64,000 bases of DNA from positions 77,021,501 to 77,085,500 of the forward strand of contig NC_088916.1 of NCBI RefSeq assembly GCF_963576675.1, in the 5' to 3' direction. Below are positions 1 through 11,842 of the stretch, piece by piece. How positions within the stretch are numbered: position 1 is the stretch's first letter; every line of letters begins with the position of its first letter. Origin of the DNA: Euphorbia lathyris. Its lineage: Eukaryota; Streptophyta; Magnoliopsida; Malpighiales; Euphorbiaceae. A model generated the notes under the pieces. That model made no database searches. It was given only the letters and a program-made list of their open reading frames with translations, and was not told the origin of the DNA. The position numbers and the translations under genes are program-made.

Positions 1-1155
1 CCTTGACATTTTCGAAGACCAAATATTTGCTCCCCCATTCTCGGCCGAGAATTTGCATTCTCGGCAAGTTCAGAAATTCCTAGAGAGCCATTCATACACA
101 TTCGTTTTCGACGAAACGCGTTTATTCGGGTGGATAGAAACGTCCCTTCGCAGAAGATACGACCCTTCACAACGGACACGACACTTCAATCATGACTCCT
201 CAACATCTATAAATAAAGAGTTGATGGAGAGTTAGTGATATATAGAAAAAAGAGAAGATTAGTATAGAATTTATGCAGAAATTCCGAGTCAAGCGATTCA
301 GAGTTAGAAGTTCGATTCTGTAAAAAGCAATATGATGGACACACATTGTTTATTAAATAATTACAAACACAGTAGCATTTAGATTTGTTCATATTAGTTT
401 ACATTTTGGTAGTAGCCGACCGCATCTCTATTACGAAGTTACAGCGAGAAGATTTAGTAGAGGATCCGCCCCTGAGCCTGACAAACTCTAACGAAATCCA
501 AGGAAAGGATTGACAACCCGTTCACTTGCAAGTCGTCGAAAGTTTCCATGCTTCTTATTCTCTGTAAACTTGTAGCAAGTTCATATTTCATCTAATAAAG
601 TTCATTCTATTCGATAGATTTTTATGTAGCACTTTGGTAAATGATCCGAAGTGAGTTCTGGTGTTTTCATTAAAACGTAGTTGAATTCAAAATCTTTACA
701 AGGAAACTTTGTTAACACTTAGGCAAATTGATATCATCAGTAGAGTATCAATTTGGTTAAGGTAGCGATCTAACCCGACCATAGGAGGATTGACTGCAGT
801 TCAAAGCCTTAAAATTAGAGGAATCAATGTTTATTTCATTGTTATAATTTATACAAAGTTTAAAGTTGTTTTCTTTGCTTAATGCAAACGAATACATTTG
901 TTTACTTTTCTAAAGAACTAAACGTTTCTGTTTTGTAAATTTATCCTTAAATCAGAAGTGATTTCTAACATTTGTTATAATCTAATCTAATTCTTATTCT
1001 AGCAATTTCAAAACCAAATCCGATTAAACGATTTTCCATATTATAAACCTTAAAAGTAAATTTAACCAATTCAAAATAAGTTTTTGTTAAAAAACGTTCC
1101 CTGTGGGATCGATATCTTTTATTACTACAAGCGTATACCGTGCACTTGCGGAATT
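1..1155 (+). repeat. LTR-like sequence, probably Athila/Tat-type Ty3/gypsy (left part outside window)
   Basis: Positions 1-190 are repeated at 11843-12012 in the same orientation. A TATA box (ctataaataaag) lies at 207-218. Around 1098-1155 there is a stretch (ccctgtgggatcgatatc, then tattactacaagc and gtgcacttgcgg) that resembles the 3' end of Athila-type LTRs as I know them. No coding potential is seen between 240 and 1080. The usual primer-binding site does not follow; instead an antisense PMD exon starts at about 1155. The family assignment is inference from the terminal motif; the direct repeat is seen. Confidence 0.5.
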
Positions 1156-1290
1156 CGCTCAACAGCTGTGCCCTCTGGGCATCCCCCATCAATATCTGCT
1201 CCATCTGTTGCCTCCGGGCAGAGGCAGTCACAACACGTGACCTTGTATGTCTCTGTCCAGAACGGGCCTCAGCAATATCAGCCTGTAAAA
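1155..1290 (-). pseudogene. Plant mobile domain (PMD) protein, C-terminal exon remnant
   Basis: On the minus strand an acceptor (ttttacag) at about 1291 opens a reading frame rich in R, Q, E and A, containing ARRQQMEQILMGDAQR, which resembles the tails of transposon-borne PMD ('phosphatase 7 long form-like') proteins. The frame runs into the LTR-like sequence near 1155 and loses similarity. The matching N-terminal exons lie at 11077-11551, on the other side of the copia element, so the gene is split and its middle is gone. PMD proteins occur both as host genes and inside mobile elements. Weak assignment on its own, stronger together with the N-terminal piece. Confidence 0.4.
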
Positions 1291-1299
1291 TGATTTTTT

Positions 1300-4100
1300 T
1301 TACATATATAAGCAAATAACGCATGTTTTTTTAAATATACTCAATTTCTCGTTTTTTCGGTTTTTTAATAATTTGGGCTTGCCAACGGCCAGGCCGAATG
1401 AATTTATATATAAAAAAAATTCGGGACCCATTTTGCCTACCCAGGTCATAGTGTCAGTCAATATGCCATAGGCTTGATGAAACATTTTGAGCAAAGCCGA
1501 ATCATAGAACTGACGTTGAGCATTCGTGTGGCGCACATGCTTGAAGGTGGCTTGAGAGTATTGCAACAGTTCATTCGTCTTGAATTGGTCAGTTTCCATT
1601 TCTTCCTTACTCAAGTTGAGTAGGCGGACTGCCTCACTTATTTGCTCAATGGAACACTGGGATGTAGAGGAGATTAACTCACGAGTTCTAGTCTGCTCAG
1701 TGTTTAGCTAGGTGAAAAGTTGATGAACCTCAGTGGAGGTTGCATACATTGAGTTCACAGCTGACAAGTTGTTGAGTTGACCCTGGAGAGAGTTCATATG
1801 GTTTACCATTGTCAGATGGAGTTCAGCCAGCTTTACGATAGATTCCTGCTTGGGCTGTTGAGATTGGAGAGATGTCATGACACTCAGAAGATCCTTAAGA
1901 CCTTTAATTTCAGTCAAAAGCTGAGTGACAGAGGAAAGTTGAGTTGGCTCAACATGATCAGACCCAACGGCATCGGCAGTAGAGTAATGAAGATCCTGAA
2001 GTAAGGCTTGAGCTGAGTCAATGATTCTTCGACCAGACTCAGTGGTGTGCAAATAAGTGTAGGATCCATCATTGTTTGGCCCAGATGCCGGAATATGAGT
2101 AGCACCTTGTGTTTGGTGCGGTCCAGAAGCAGATGTGCCAGCGTGGTCAGCGGCTGGACTTTTATTCAGATTAGGAGCTGACTGGTTTGCGTTCTGCGTT
2201 AACGGAGCTGGAAGAGGTTGATCTGCATAATTATTTACTTGCTCAGTGTCAGCTGGAATTGGAGTTGGAGATTGAGGAATTTCAAAGCTGACTCGAGCAG
2301 ATTTTTCCGGTGCTGACCCAGTTGTTTGAGTAGCAGGAACTTCAAGCACTTGCTTGGCAGAGATTGGATTTTCTGGAGTTTGAGGATCGGCTTGTTCCTC
2401 AGCTTGAGAAATAGAGGCTTGATTTTTCTGCATTTTCTGTGAAGGAGACTCAATGGGATTGGAGAAGAATTTGAATTGCATGTCAGAGAGATCAGTGATG
2501 GGATCTCGTAGAGGGGAATCATCCAGAAGATCAATCACTGGAGATTTATGAGCCTTTTTCCCGAGCCGTTTGAATCTCTTAGCCTTTGGAGGAGAGGGGT
2601 CAGCAGGAATAGAGTCAAGAGATTCAGAAGGTGAGTTTACCCCTAGGTCAGTGTGATCCTTCGCTGTTGGCTCAGTTTGTTCTTCAACCTGCTCAGTGTT
2701 AACTGTCTCATGTTGCTCAACTTCTATTGTCTCCTCAGCATTAAATTGACCTTCGAGATTATCCAACTCTTCTTCATCTTGGTCAGTGAGTGGTTTTTCG
2801 AGATCAATACCTTGACTCCTCTTAAAGTGTGAGTCTTCAGAGATCATTGTGGCAAGAGAAGGTGCTTCGATGGGGTTCAACCCAGAGGAAATTTTCTTCT
2901 TCTTTCGCAGAGGCTGCTCGGGTGTGTCTCTTTCTCTTCTTCCTCAGGCTCAACTTGCCTTTTGAGGTTTTCTGCTGACTTGGGTCCAACCTGACCTTGC
3001 TCAGCTTCAGTTTTCTTGCCTTTGGACATAATCCTGAGCTTTTTCGGCGCTGAGTTAATGTCCTTAGTGTCCAGGTCAGCTTTTCTCTTTTTATCCTGTC
3101 GAGTACGGTCAGCGGGTTTCTTTCCCTTTTTAACTAGCCCATCCTGACCTTCTTCAACTGCAGCCCCCTTTCCTTTCTTGGGCACTATCGGTTGGTCATA
3201 GGCTAGACCGAACAGTATACCAACTGAAATCTCCGTTCCCCAGACGTTGATTTCCTCTACCAGACTCACTTGGTAGACTTTAAGAATTTTCGTGATTAGT
3301 GAGCCTAACCTAAGAGTGCCAGTGCTCCGTTGGAAAGCCCCAATTAGAAAGACCGGCATGTTGAGTGGTTTGTAGGTCAGCATATGCCAGATAAAGCATT
3401 GCTCAAAATTTGACGCTGAGGATGTGGAGTTGACCTTTGGGAAGAGGAAGTTAGTCAGGATGTAATGGGTCATCTTCTGATTCTGACCTATGGAGGTGCT
3501 AGCAATTTCCCCAACATGTCCGGTGGGTTTGCAAAACTCAGTGGGATATTCGATTTTGGTGTGGTCATTGGTGGTTCTGAGTTTGGCTCCTTTGTTGGTC
3601 AGCTTGAGCAGGGTAGCAAGATAGGGAGGATTGACAAAGATTTCTTTCCCTTTTACCTTGGTGACCATGTAATCCCTGTCATCGTCAGCGGCTCTCAAGT
3701 TTGCGTAGAATTCCTTTACTAGTTCTGGGTAGGTGGCTTCTCGAATGGAAAAGAGTTCGGCCCAGCCGTTTTTAGAGATCCATTCGCAGAATGGTTTCTC
3801 AGCATCCACAAATCCCTTCGAAAACCAGCGTGAATGGTCAACCTTGTATCCCCCGACGCTGTTGTAGACTAGAGAGTAGGTACGCTCCATCGGTTTCTTC
3901 CCCTTATCCTTTTTCTGTTTCTTTTTCGAGGAAGTTGCTAGGTCAGCGTGAGGTTTCTAGATCGGAGTTTGGTCATGCTGACCATGCTCTTGAGACTTGG
4001 TGGGAGTCTCGCTATATTCCTGCTGAGCAGGAGATTTAGGGTTTTCATCAGAGCGGTTATCGTCGTAACCAGTACCGGAGATATTCTGAGAATCCGACAT
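1300..4100 (-). pseudogene. Extra 3' gene of copia element (plant transposon-protein/'env-like' ORF), broken
   Basis: Translation can start at an ATG at 4098-4100 (MSDSQNISG), 70 codons upstream of the ATG at 3890 in the same frame. The N-terminal third after residue ~70 (LVYNSVGGYKVDHSRWF, then KNGWAELF and EFYANLR) resembles the 'putative plant transposon protein' domain found next to plant retroelements. It is followed by Lys/Glu-rich nuclear-signal-like segments (KKRKADL), a long acidic Ser/Thr/Gln/Pro-rich stretch, and a C-terminal helical, probably coiled-coil region (LTMVNHMNSLQGQLNNL). Damage: TAG at 3957-3959, a frameshift near 2920-2945, and TAG at 1708-1710, after which the same frame continues to about 1300. 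SIRE-type elements carry an 'env-like' ORF in this position; I see no clear signal peptide or fusion segment. Function unknown. Confidence 0.6.
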
Positions 4101-4600
4101 GATCTTCAGAGATTTTTGAGAGGTTTGGGATGATTTAGAGAGATAGAGTTTGATTGTCAGAAATTCTATGTGTAAAGAGGTAGAAGTGGGAATTCATCCA
4201 CTATTTATAGGGGTGTCGAATTGATCTGAGTCGTTGAGATGGCGGTTTTGACCTCGAGATAATCAACCAATAATGATTCTGGCATTTATGACATAATCGG
4301 TGCGTGTGTTTTCTAATTATTGCGCTTACGTCATCCTAGGTGGCTATTAATACGCGTGCCAGCATTTATTATACAACAGATATTTACTCACAATTAATAA
4401 TGTTAAACGTTTGGTATTCTGAGTAGTCAGTTTTACGTAGAAGATTTATTCATGTGCTTAGTAACTCAGCTTAACATAATCACTCAGTGTATAAGTCTAG
4501 TCAGCATAAAGTGATTTTATGATATTCATTTTAGCTTAGTTTGAGTAAGTTACTTAGCATGCAATATCTACTCGGCATATAGTATAATCAGTCAATATTG
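4101..4600 (-). promoter_or_regulatory. Spacer with candidate internal promoter for the extra ORF
   Basis: This 500-base AT-rich spacer separates the RNase H end of pol from the extra ORF. On the minus strand a TATA box (cctataaatag) lies at about 4198-4208, roughly 100 bases upstream of the ATG at 4100, a sensible distance for a separate transcript. No ORF is seen here. Promoter function is inferred from spacing only. Confidence 0.4.
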
Positions 4601-4609
4601 ATCAAGAAT

Positions 4610-7600
4610 TTATTGAACGGGATTACACATACCAATAGCTTCCCTGAGTATGCTGAATTGCTCACGAGCCAGAGGCTTAGTAAAGATATCTGCAAGTTGT
4701 TCATCTGTTGGAACATAGGTCAGCTTGATCTCACCCTTGAGTACGTGATCTCTGATGAAGTGATGCCTTATGCTGACATGCTTCATCCTGCTGTGTTGGA
4801 TTGGATTTTTGGATAGGTCAATGGCACTCTTGTTGTCACACTTGACCTCTATTGTTTCTATTTTTACACCATAATCCTCAAGCTGTTGCTTAATCCATAG
4901 GACTTGGGCCACACAGCTTCCAGCAGCAATGTACTCAGCTTCAGTTGTGGACAGGGCAACTGATGACTACTTCTTACTGAACCAAGACACTAGACAGCTT
5001 CCAAGGAAGTGACATCCTACAGAAGTGCTCTTACGCTCTAGCTTGTCCCGTCCATAGTCAGCATCAGTGTATCCAATGAGTGTGAAGTCATTTGTGTTTG
5101 GATACCATAAACCTGCATTAACTGAGCTCTGCAAATATCTGAAAATTCTTTTACAGCTATAAGATGAGATTCTCTAGGGTCAGCTTGATATCTAGCGCAA
5201 TAGCATACTGAGTACTGAATGTCATGCCTACTAGCAGTAAGATAGAGTAGAGAGCCAATCATACCTCGATATAACTTGCTATCTACCGACTTACCTTTCT
5301 CGTCAGCACAAAGGATAGTGTCAGTACCCATTGGGGTTGATATGGGCTTGCATTCTTCCATATCAAATTTCTTCAACATTTCTTTGGCGTACTTGGACTG
5401 ACTGATGAAGATGCCATTTTTTCCTTGCTTGATTTGTAAACCAAGGAAGAAGTTGAGTTCGCCCATCATAGACATTTCGAACTCAGTTTGCATCTGTTTG
5501 CTAAATTCTTTGCACATAGATTCGTCAGTAGCACCAAAGATTATATCATCTACGTAAATTTGTGCTAGCAAGGTATTTTTACCCTTTTTCTTAATGAACA
5601 AGGTTGTGTCAGCTTTGCCTCTGACATAATTCCTGGTCAGCAGGAAGTTGGTCAACCTCTCATACCAAGCTCTTGGAGCTTGCTTCAGGCCATATAAGGC
5701 CTTCTTGAGTTTATAAACATGGTTTGGAAGTTTTGGATCTTTAAACCCTGGAGGCTGACTAACATATACCTCTTCGTTTATAAAGCCATTAAGAAAAGCA
5801 CTTTTGACATCCATTTGATATAGTGTAAAGTTCATATAGCTTGCATATGCACACAATATTCGTATAGCCTCTAACCTAGCAACAGGAGCGAAGGTCTCAC
5901 CGTAGTCAATGCCCTCTTGCTGACTATAGCCTTGGGCTACAAGTCGGGCCTTGTTTCTGACTACATTGCCATGCTCATTTAGTTTGTTTCTAAAGACCCA
6001 CTTAGTTCCTATGGTATTTTGATTCCTAGGTTTAGGTACTAAATCCCATACCTCATTTCTTTTGAATTGATCAAGCTCCTCTTGCATAGCATTGATCCAA
6101 TGTTCGTCGTGCTCAGCTTCTGAGAAGTTCTTTGGCTCCTGTACTGAGACGAATGCAACATTTCCAAGATACTTTCTAAGCTGATCTCTTGTCATCAGCT
6201 TGTTGTCAGCGGCATCAAGAATGGACTTCTCCGAATGTCCTATTGGAATTTTTATTTCTTTGGGTAATGTCGAGTTGTCTAGAATAGGTGTTTCTACAAT
6301 GTCTACAGGAGTAGATTGATCATCAAAGGTAATTTTGGTTTCCTTTTTACCTTTGGTCAGCCCTTGTACTGATGACTCAGCGACTCTTGTTTGGTTAGCG
6401 GAAGCTGAGCTTGGTTCATCTTCGATGGACTGAGTTGTCTTTCCTGTAGGGTCAGTTTCATCGAACTCTATATAGACAGACTCTTCTACAACCTGAGTTC
6501 GTTTATTATACACCCTATATGTTTTACTGTTAGTTGAGTACCCTAAAAAGATCGCTTCGTCAGCTTTAGCATCAAATTTTGCAAGATTATCTTTTGTATT
6601 GAGTATAAAACATTTACACCCAAAAGCACGAAAGTAGCCAATGTTGGGCTTTCGTCCATTCCACAGTTCATATGGGGTTTTCTTGAGAATAGGTCTAACT
6701 AAAGCCCTATTGAGTATATAGCACGCTGTGTGAACAACTTCACCCCAGAAATACTTTGGAAGCCTATTTTCGCTCAGCATTGTCCTAGCAATTTCAACTA
6801 TTGTTCTGTTCTTCCTTTCAACAACCCCATTTTGTTGAGGTGTCCTAGGAGCAGAAAAGTTATGGTCAATGCCACTGACTTCATTGAATTCGTCAAACTG
6901 TTGGTTTTTGAATTCTCCGTCGTTGTCACTTCTAATATGAGCTACTCTTAGGTCTTTGTCATTTTCAAGCTTTTTAATCAATGTAGTGAACATCTCAAAT
7001 GTTTCATCCTTGCTACTCAGCAAGATGATCCAAGTATACCGAGAGAAATCGTCTACAATGACTAAGGAGAATTTCTTACTGCCCAAGCTGAGTGGCTGGA
7101 TAGGTCCGAAAAGGTCCAAATGTAGTAATTCCAATGGTCTCTTGGTTGAGACAATATTTTTACTTTGAAAAGACTTTTTTTGTTTGTTTACCCTGCTGAC
7201 AAGCATTACATAATTGATTTTTTCAGATTTTAATTTGGGCAATCCCTCAACTAATTGCTTTCTAGCTAGTTTGGCAAGAAGGTCCATGCTTACATGACCA
7301 AGTCTTCTATGCCATAGCCAGGAGGTATCCTCTTTAGACACTAAGCATATTTTTTTGGAAAACTGTTTTTCTAAACTCAACATATATAGATTGTCAACAC
7401 GAGGGGCAGTTAAAATCAAATTGTTTATTTTACTCTCGAGTATCCGACACTGGGTAGCATCAAATACAACCTGTCTGCCGCTGTCACACAGCTGAGCTAC
7501 GCTCAATAGATTGTATTTGAGACCCTTAACTAAGGAGACTGACTCAATAGTGGGATTACCTCCGATAGTACTTGACCCTACTATCTTACCCTTCTTATTG

Positions 7601-7731
7601 TCTCTAAAGCTTACGTTACCACCCCGTTTAAGCTCAAGTGTGATGAAATGAGTTTCATCACCAGTCATATGCCTTGAGCATGCGCTGTCAATATACCAAA
7701 GCTTTGACTTCTCCATGCATTTCAAGCTCAC
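4610..7731 (-). pseudogene. pol: Copia pol: protease, integrase, reverse transcriptase, RNase H
   Basis: The ORF opens with the protease-type motif [13 protein letters not shown] (usual DSG is DSA here), followed by a GAG-pre-integrase zinc region ([10 protein letters not shown]), the integrase core ([28 protein letters not shown]), copia RT ([20 protein letters not shown]) and RNase H. The main frame is open from 7731 to a frameshift near 5150 at an A-run, after which it ends at 5038. The RNase H tail resumes in another frame (STTEAEYIAAGSC, interrupted by a TAG near 4966, then 4912-4610). It lies in frame downstream of gag, separated by TAA at 7744-7746. RT and integrase catalytic motifs look intact; RNase H is broken. 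Confidence 0.9.
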
Positions 7732-7743
7732 CTGCGTTTTAAA

Positions 7744-9390
7744 TTATTCATCTTTAGGTACCCAATTCTTTTTGGGTCCTCGTGGGTTAGCATAAACAGG
7801 TGCAAAGTCATGTTTTAATTTGTGACGGCATACTTTTATGGCGTGGCCTTGTTTACCATAGAAGTCACAATGAGTTACCCTTTTAGGGTGACTTAGTTTT
7901 TGTTCAGCACCATTGTGCTGAGCATGCCAACATACTTTAGTGGTATGTCCTTTCTTTTCGCAGAAGTCACATTGGACACTCCGCTTGTTATACCAACACA
8001 CATCTGTTGTGTGTCCCCTTTTCCCACAACAGTCACATTGAGTGAACTGTCTACGCTGACCAGTACCTGAGTACTTAGCATGGGATTTTTTTGTTGAACC
8101 TTTTATTTGGTTCTGTAGGTTTGTCACATCCTTTCTCAAATTCTTTGAATCTGATTGGACTTCTGAGACAAACTTGTGCATGATTTCCATGTTGTCATGC
8201 AAAGTTGAGTTATCTTGGAGGAGATATCAAAGGTCACTGAGTTTGACCTCTTCAATCTCGTCACACCGCCTGCTGAGTGCTTTTATTTTCTTGTTACACT
8301 TTTTAGTCAATGTATATAGATCACTCAGGGCGTTAACCATTTCATTTCTAAGCAAGAGCAAAGATGTTACCTCATTTGAGTGGTCCTCTTGGTCAGTGTC
8401 ATCTGAGAGGTCAGCATGCTCAGATTGGCAGCGGTCCGCAGTGTCATCAGCCATGAAGCATATATTTGCTGTTTCACTTGCATCAGCTTCTGATGAGGTT
8501 GACTCATCACTGTCACTCCATGTGGCTACCATTCCCTTTTTGCTTCCCTTCTTTTCTTTCTTCAGATTAGGGCAGCTTGACTTAATGTGCCCAGTTTGAT
8601 GGCATTCAAAGCAAATGACGGACTTGGAGCTGTCCCTTTTGTATTTGTCACTGGACTCAGCTTTGTACCTATCGCCTCTTCTGAATGGCCTCTTGCTGTT
8701 CTTTTCATTCTTTCTGAATAGCTTCTTCATCTTTCTTGTGAACATGGCCATTTCCTCATCATTTGATGAGTCAGCTTTCATGACAAGTGATTTTTGTTTC
8801 TTGTCCTCTGACTTCTCTTTTTCTTCAAAGTTTTTCATCGAAATCTCATGAGTCAGCAGAGATCCGATCAGCTCGTCATACTTATATGTGGTCAAGTCTT
8901 GGGCTTCCTCCACAGCCGTTTTCTTAGCTTGCCAGCTCTTGGGCAGACTTCTCAAGATTTTCTTCACCTGTTCTTCTTCAGTGAAGTTCTTGCCGAGTCT
9001 TTTCAGCTCATTTATGATGTTGGTGAATCTAGCGTTCATTCCAGAGATGTCCTCATTGTCGTTCATCTCGAACAGCTCATATAATCTCATATGTTAGTTC
9101 ACATTTGATTCCTTGACCTTGCTTGTACCTTCATAGGTTACTTCAAGCTTTTTCCAAATCTCCTGTGCTGACTCACACCCTGAAATTTTATTGTACTCTG
9201 CATCATCTAGAGCACAGTGAAGCATATTGATAACCGAAGCATTATTTTGTAATTTTCTTAGGTCATCTTCTGACCACTCAGTTTCACTCTTAACAACTTT
9301 CTCATTGTTAACAGTTTTATAAGGCACGTATGGGCCTTGAACTATTGCAAGCCATGCACTCATGTTTGTGGCTTGAATAAAGTTCTTCAT
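7744..9390 (-). pseudogene. gag: Copia gag with multiple CCHC zinc knuckles
   Basis: The start at 9388-9390 (MKNFIQATNMSAW) lies about 170 bases downstream of the primer-binding site. The core has the UBN2-type gag fold (WKKLEVTYEGTSKVKES, then ISGMNARFTNIINELKRLGK). One CCHC knuckle (CFECHQTGHIKSSC) is followed in the last third by three knuckle-like repeats (CDCCGKRGHTTDVC, CDFCEKKGHTTKVC, CDFYGKQGHAIKVC; the last has lost a cysteine). TAA at 9094-9096 and TGA at 8227-8229 interrupt one continuous frame, so this is a single gag with two nonsense mutations. Gag forms the retroelement particle and binds its RNA. Confidence 0.85.
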
Positions 9391-9562
9391 CCTATTCTTT
9401 CAGAATGTATAATTTGAACTAAAGAATAGGGGAGGCCGACTAATTGATAATCCCTCTGGGAGTATCTGTGTTGTTTGGTTCCCAGGAAGGAAACGAGTGC
9501 TGTTCTCAGCCATTTATCAGGATCAGCTCAAGATTGTTAAATCTTTGAGTAGTGAGCTATAT

Positions 9563-9575
9563 AGCTCTGATACCA
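9563..9575 (-). other. Primer-binding site, tRNA-iMet type
   Basis: On the minus strand TGGTATCAGAGCT lies two bases inside the LTR edge (ACCAACA). This is the standard complement of the 3' end of initiator tRNA-Met used to prime plant copia elements. It fixes the inner LTR boundary and the orientation. Confidence 0.9.
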
Positions 9576-9577
9576 CT

Positions 9578-11071
9578 TGTTGGTCCCTAGTGATTAGTTC
9601 CAGGGGGGGGTTAGGAACTAATATAACTTTTTCGTTTTGATTACGCTGACTTAATTCAATTCTTTGAGTTTCGCAACTCAGCTTTTGGTCAGCGCGGCCG
9701 AGTGAGGTGTAAGACGGCTTTAGTCAGATACTGACTAGAACTGTTTTACTTGTGAGTTGGGAAATGACACTCTTTATGGTCAGCTTCGAACTCAGCACTC
9801 TGATTTACTCAGTGTCAGCTTAAAAAATTTATATACTGAGTAAATATAACAAGAAACACATACAGATATATATGGAAAGAGAGTTAGAGATTACTCAGCA
9901 CGACTTATCATGGTTCGGCCTCTCCGCCTACGTCCAGTCCCCAGAATCCCTCCGGACTTTTTAAATCTAATACTGAGCTCTTTAAAGGTAGAGCACAAAC
10001 CGTTTACAAGGCAGTTGAATATGCAAGAGTATCGTCCTCTATTCGTCTACTCAACTCCTACTAAGTGCTATAACCCAACACTTAGATTTCTCTACCGCTG
10101 AGTACTTAAAACCGAGTACTCAGCACCACTCTCTCAACTATTACAATTGATACAAAATTGTTCCTTTCGAATGAAGAACACTTTAGATGATTACAAAATC
10201 AATATAGCTTTTACACAGGAATAGAAATTTGGTGTGAGATCTCTTTCTTGTTTTTGTATGCTTTTGTATGTATATTCTTTTCTCCTTTTGTTTTGATGAT
10301 CGACAAAGGATCCAAGAATGAGCTTGTCCTTTTATAGTTGAAGTCTGAGGTCTAATGATTTGAATCTGAAACTATCCGTTGGATTCAAACGACTTCTTCC
10401 GATGATAAGTTCTGGTCAGCTTCAGATTTGCAGGCCAATCCTGTCGTCTGAATTTCGCAGGCGTCAGACTTGTCTTCTTCTCGCAGGTTTCGTCTTTTTA
10501 TGCCAGTTTGTCTTTTAGCAGAAGAACAGTTGACCCATGCATCTCGAAATTGGCTTTTGCGTAATCTCAAGGTTTCTATTATTGGTGCAGACAGTTGTCG
10601 GATCTTGTCTTCTAGCAAACGGATCATCCGCGCTGTCCTAAGGATTACTCAGCTTGACTTCGATAGTCGTTGTCCTTGATTGTTGCCAATTCCGATACTG
10701 AGTTCTCTTTCACTCAACTTTCATGGTCAGCTTCGTTCTGTAACATATGATTCTTAGGAAGACTTCTCTACTTTTGATACTGAGTTCCGTTCCACTCAGC
10801 TTTGTTGATTAGCTTGATCTTTAAGCTTCTGTTCTGAAGATGACTTATCTTCTGTCACGCTGAGTTGTACTTCACTCAGCTTGTGCTGTGTTCTCATGCT
10901 GACTTCGTCCTGTCTTACTTTTTATTTCCATTTACATTTATATTTATACTCAACATTGAACAAACATATTAGTACAATTAAATCAAAGCACTTAAATTTA
11001 ATTGTCCCTTAATCATGAGTTAACTTAAATAATTTTGTCAAATCAAAATCATATGGAAATGTGTTTCAACA
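9578..11071 (-). repeat. 5' LTR of the copia element (1494 bp)
   Basis: Read on the minus strand it begins TGTTGAAACACATTTCC and ends GACCAACA, followed by the primer-binding site. A TATA box (caactataaaagg) lies at about 10328-10338. Small ORFs inside (9910-10101, 10385-10679) show no family features. No second copy is present in the window, so age cannot be estimated from LTR divergence. Confidence 0.85.
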
Positions 11072-11076
11072 AATGG

Positions 11077-11551
11077 GACAATCCAGATGACTCTATACGC
11101 GTCTGGATCTGCTTAGAAGCACCACCGTACCATACACACAACTTCCACAATATATTGAGCATGTCTGACACCTGAGGAGGCCCCTATCCTGCCCGCTCCA
11201 GATAGCATGGGCAATATGTCCCAAGAAGCTCGGGATCACAAGACCATCAGATGGACCCCCAGGAACCGGGGTCTTCACGATCCAGTCATCCTCTCCATCA
11301 CTCCTCGAGCGCTTGCTGCTACTTGAAATTACAGTAAACTCATTTCAGAATATTCATATATTTTCTAATAATCACGAATAAATCACATAATAATAATTAA
11401 ATTTAAATTTCTCACCCGAAGACGACCCTGCTGTAGAAGCAAAACGTCCGTCATGACCCCTCGGTATGGTCTTAGTAGGTACTCGCACAGAGGATGTACT
11501 CTGAGGAGGCATAGAGTCATCTCCATCCATCTCCACAGCATTCGCCATCTC
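11077..11551 (-). pseudogene. Plant mobile domain (PMD) protein, N-terminal exons, broken
   Basis: Minus strand: ATG at 11551 (MANAVEMDGDDSMPPQ), exon 1 to about 11413 with a donor at GGGTGAG, then exon 2 from about 11330 starting SSKRSRSDGED. Exon 2 holds the family motif KTPVPGGPSDGLVIPSFLGH followed by IAHAIWSGQDRGLLR, the usual opening of PMD/'serine-threonine phosphatase 7 long form-like' proteins. After LLRCQ the frame shifts: the expected continuation (SDMLNILWKLCVW, IQTRIESSGLSH) is in another frame. The exon is then cut by the copia LTR at 11072. The tail may be the remnant at 1155-1290. In plants such proteins occur as host regulators (MAIN/MAIL1 family) and as passengers in mobile elements; the flanking LTR-like repeats favour the latter. 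Confidence 0.6.
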
Positions 11552-11842
11552 CTCAGGCTGTTGTTAAGCCCAAAATATACCTAAAATATCATTAATATTT
11601 ACATCAGTTTTGCTTCAAATTCATACTATTTATACCTGTTTAGAATACTTTTACTTTCGAATATGTTTCTTTCTTGCAAGGAACCTAAATATTTGGTAAA
11701 ATCCAAATAGGAACGAAAAGAGGTTAAAAACAGAAGAAAAACCCTACAAAAGGAGTCAAAGACGACGAAGATCAAACACGCCAAAACGATGACGAGGACG
11801 AAGTCAAAGAAACGGAAAATACTCCGTGTCGCTAGCTTCTTC

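Larger units (their letters stand above)
1420..11071 (-). mobile_element. Ty1/copia retrotransposon, SIRE/Maximus-like, 3' truncated
   Basis: Order on the minus strand: 5' LTR (11071-9578), tRNA-iMet primer site, gag with several CCHC knuckles, protease-integrase-RT-RNase H, then a long spacer with its own TATA box and an extra ORF. Copia order is shown by integrase preceding RT. The long LTR, the 3' extra gene and the tRNA-Met primer site fit the SIRE/Maximus lineage. The element interrupts a PMD exon at 11072-11076 (candidate duplication aatgg). No 3' LTR is found below 1420, so the 3' end was deleted; that boundary is approximate. At least three in-frame stops in gag-pol, two frameshifts and further stops make it inactive. 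Confidence 0.85.

Noticed and set aside
965..1324. 119-residue minus-strand ORF as a complete gene
   Set aside because: Only the part at 1155-1290 looks protein-like; the rest reads through LTR-like and intron sequence, so it is a chance extension of an exon remnant.
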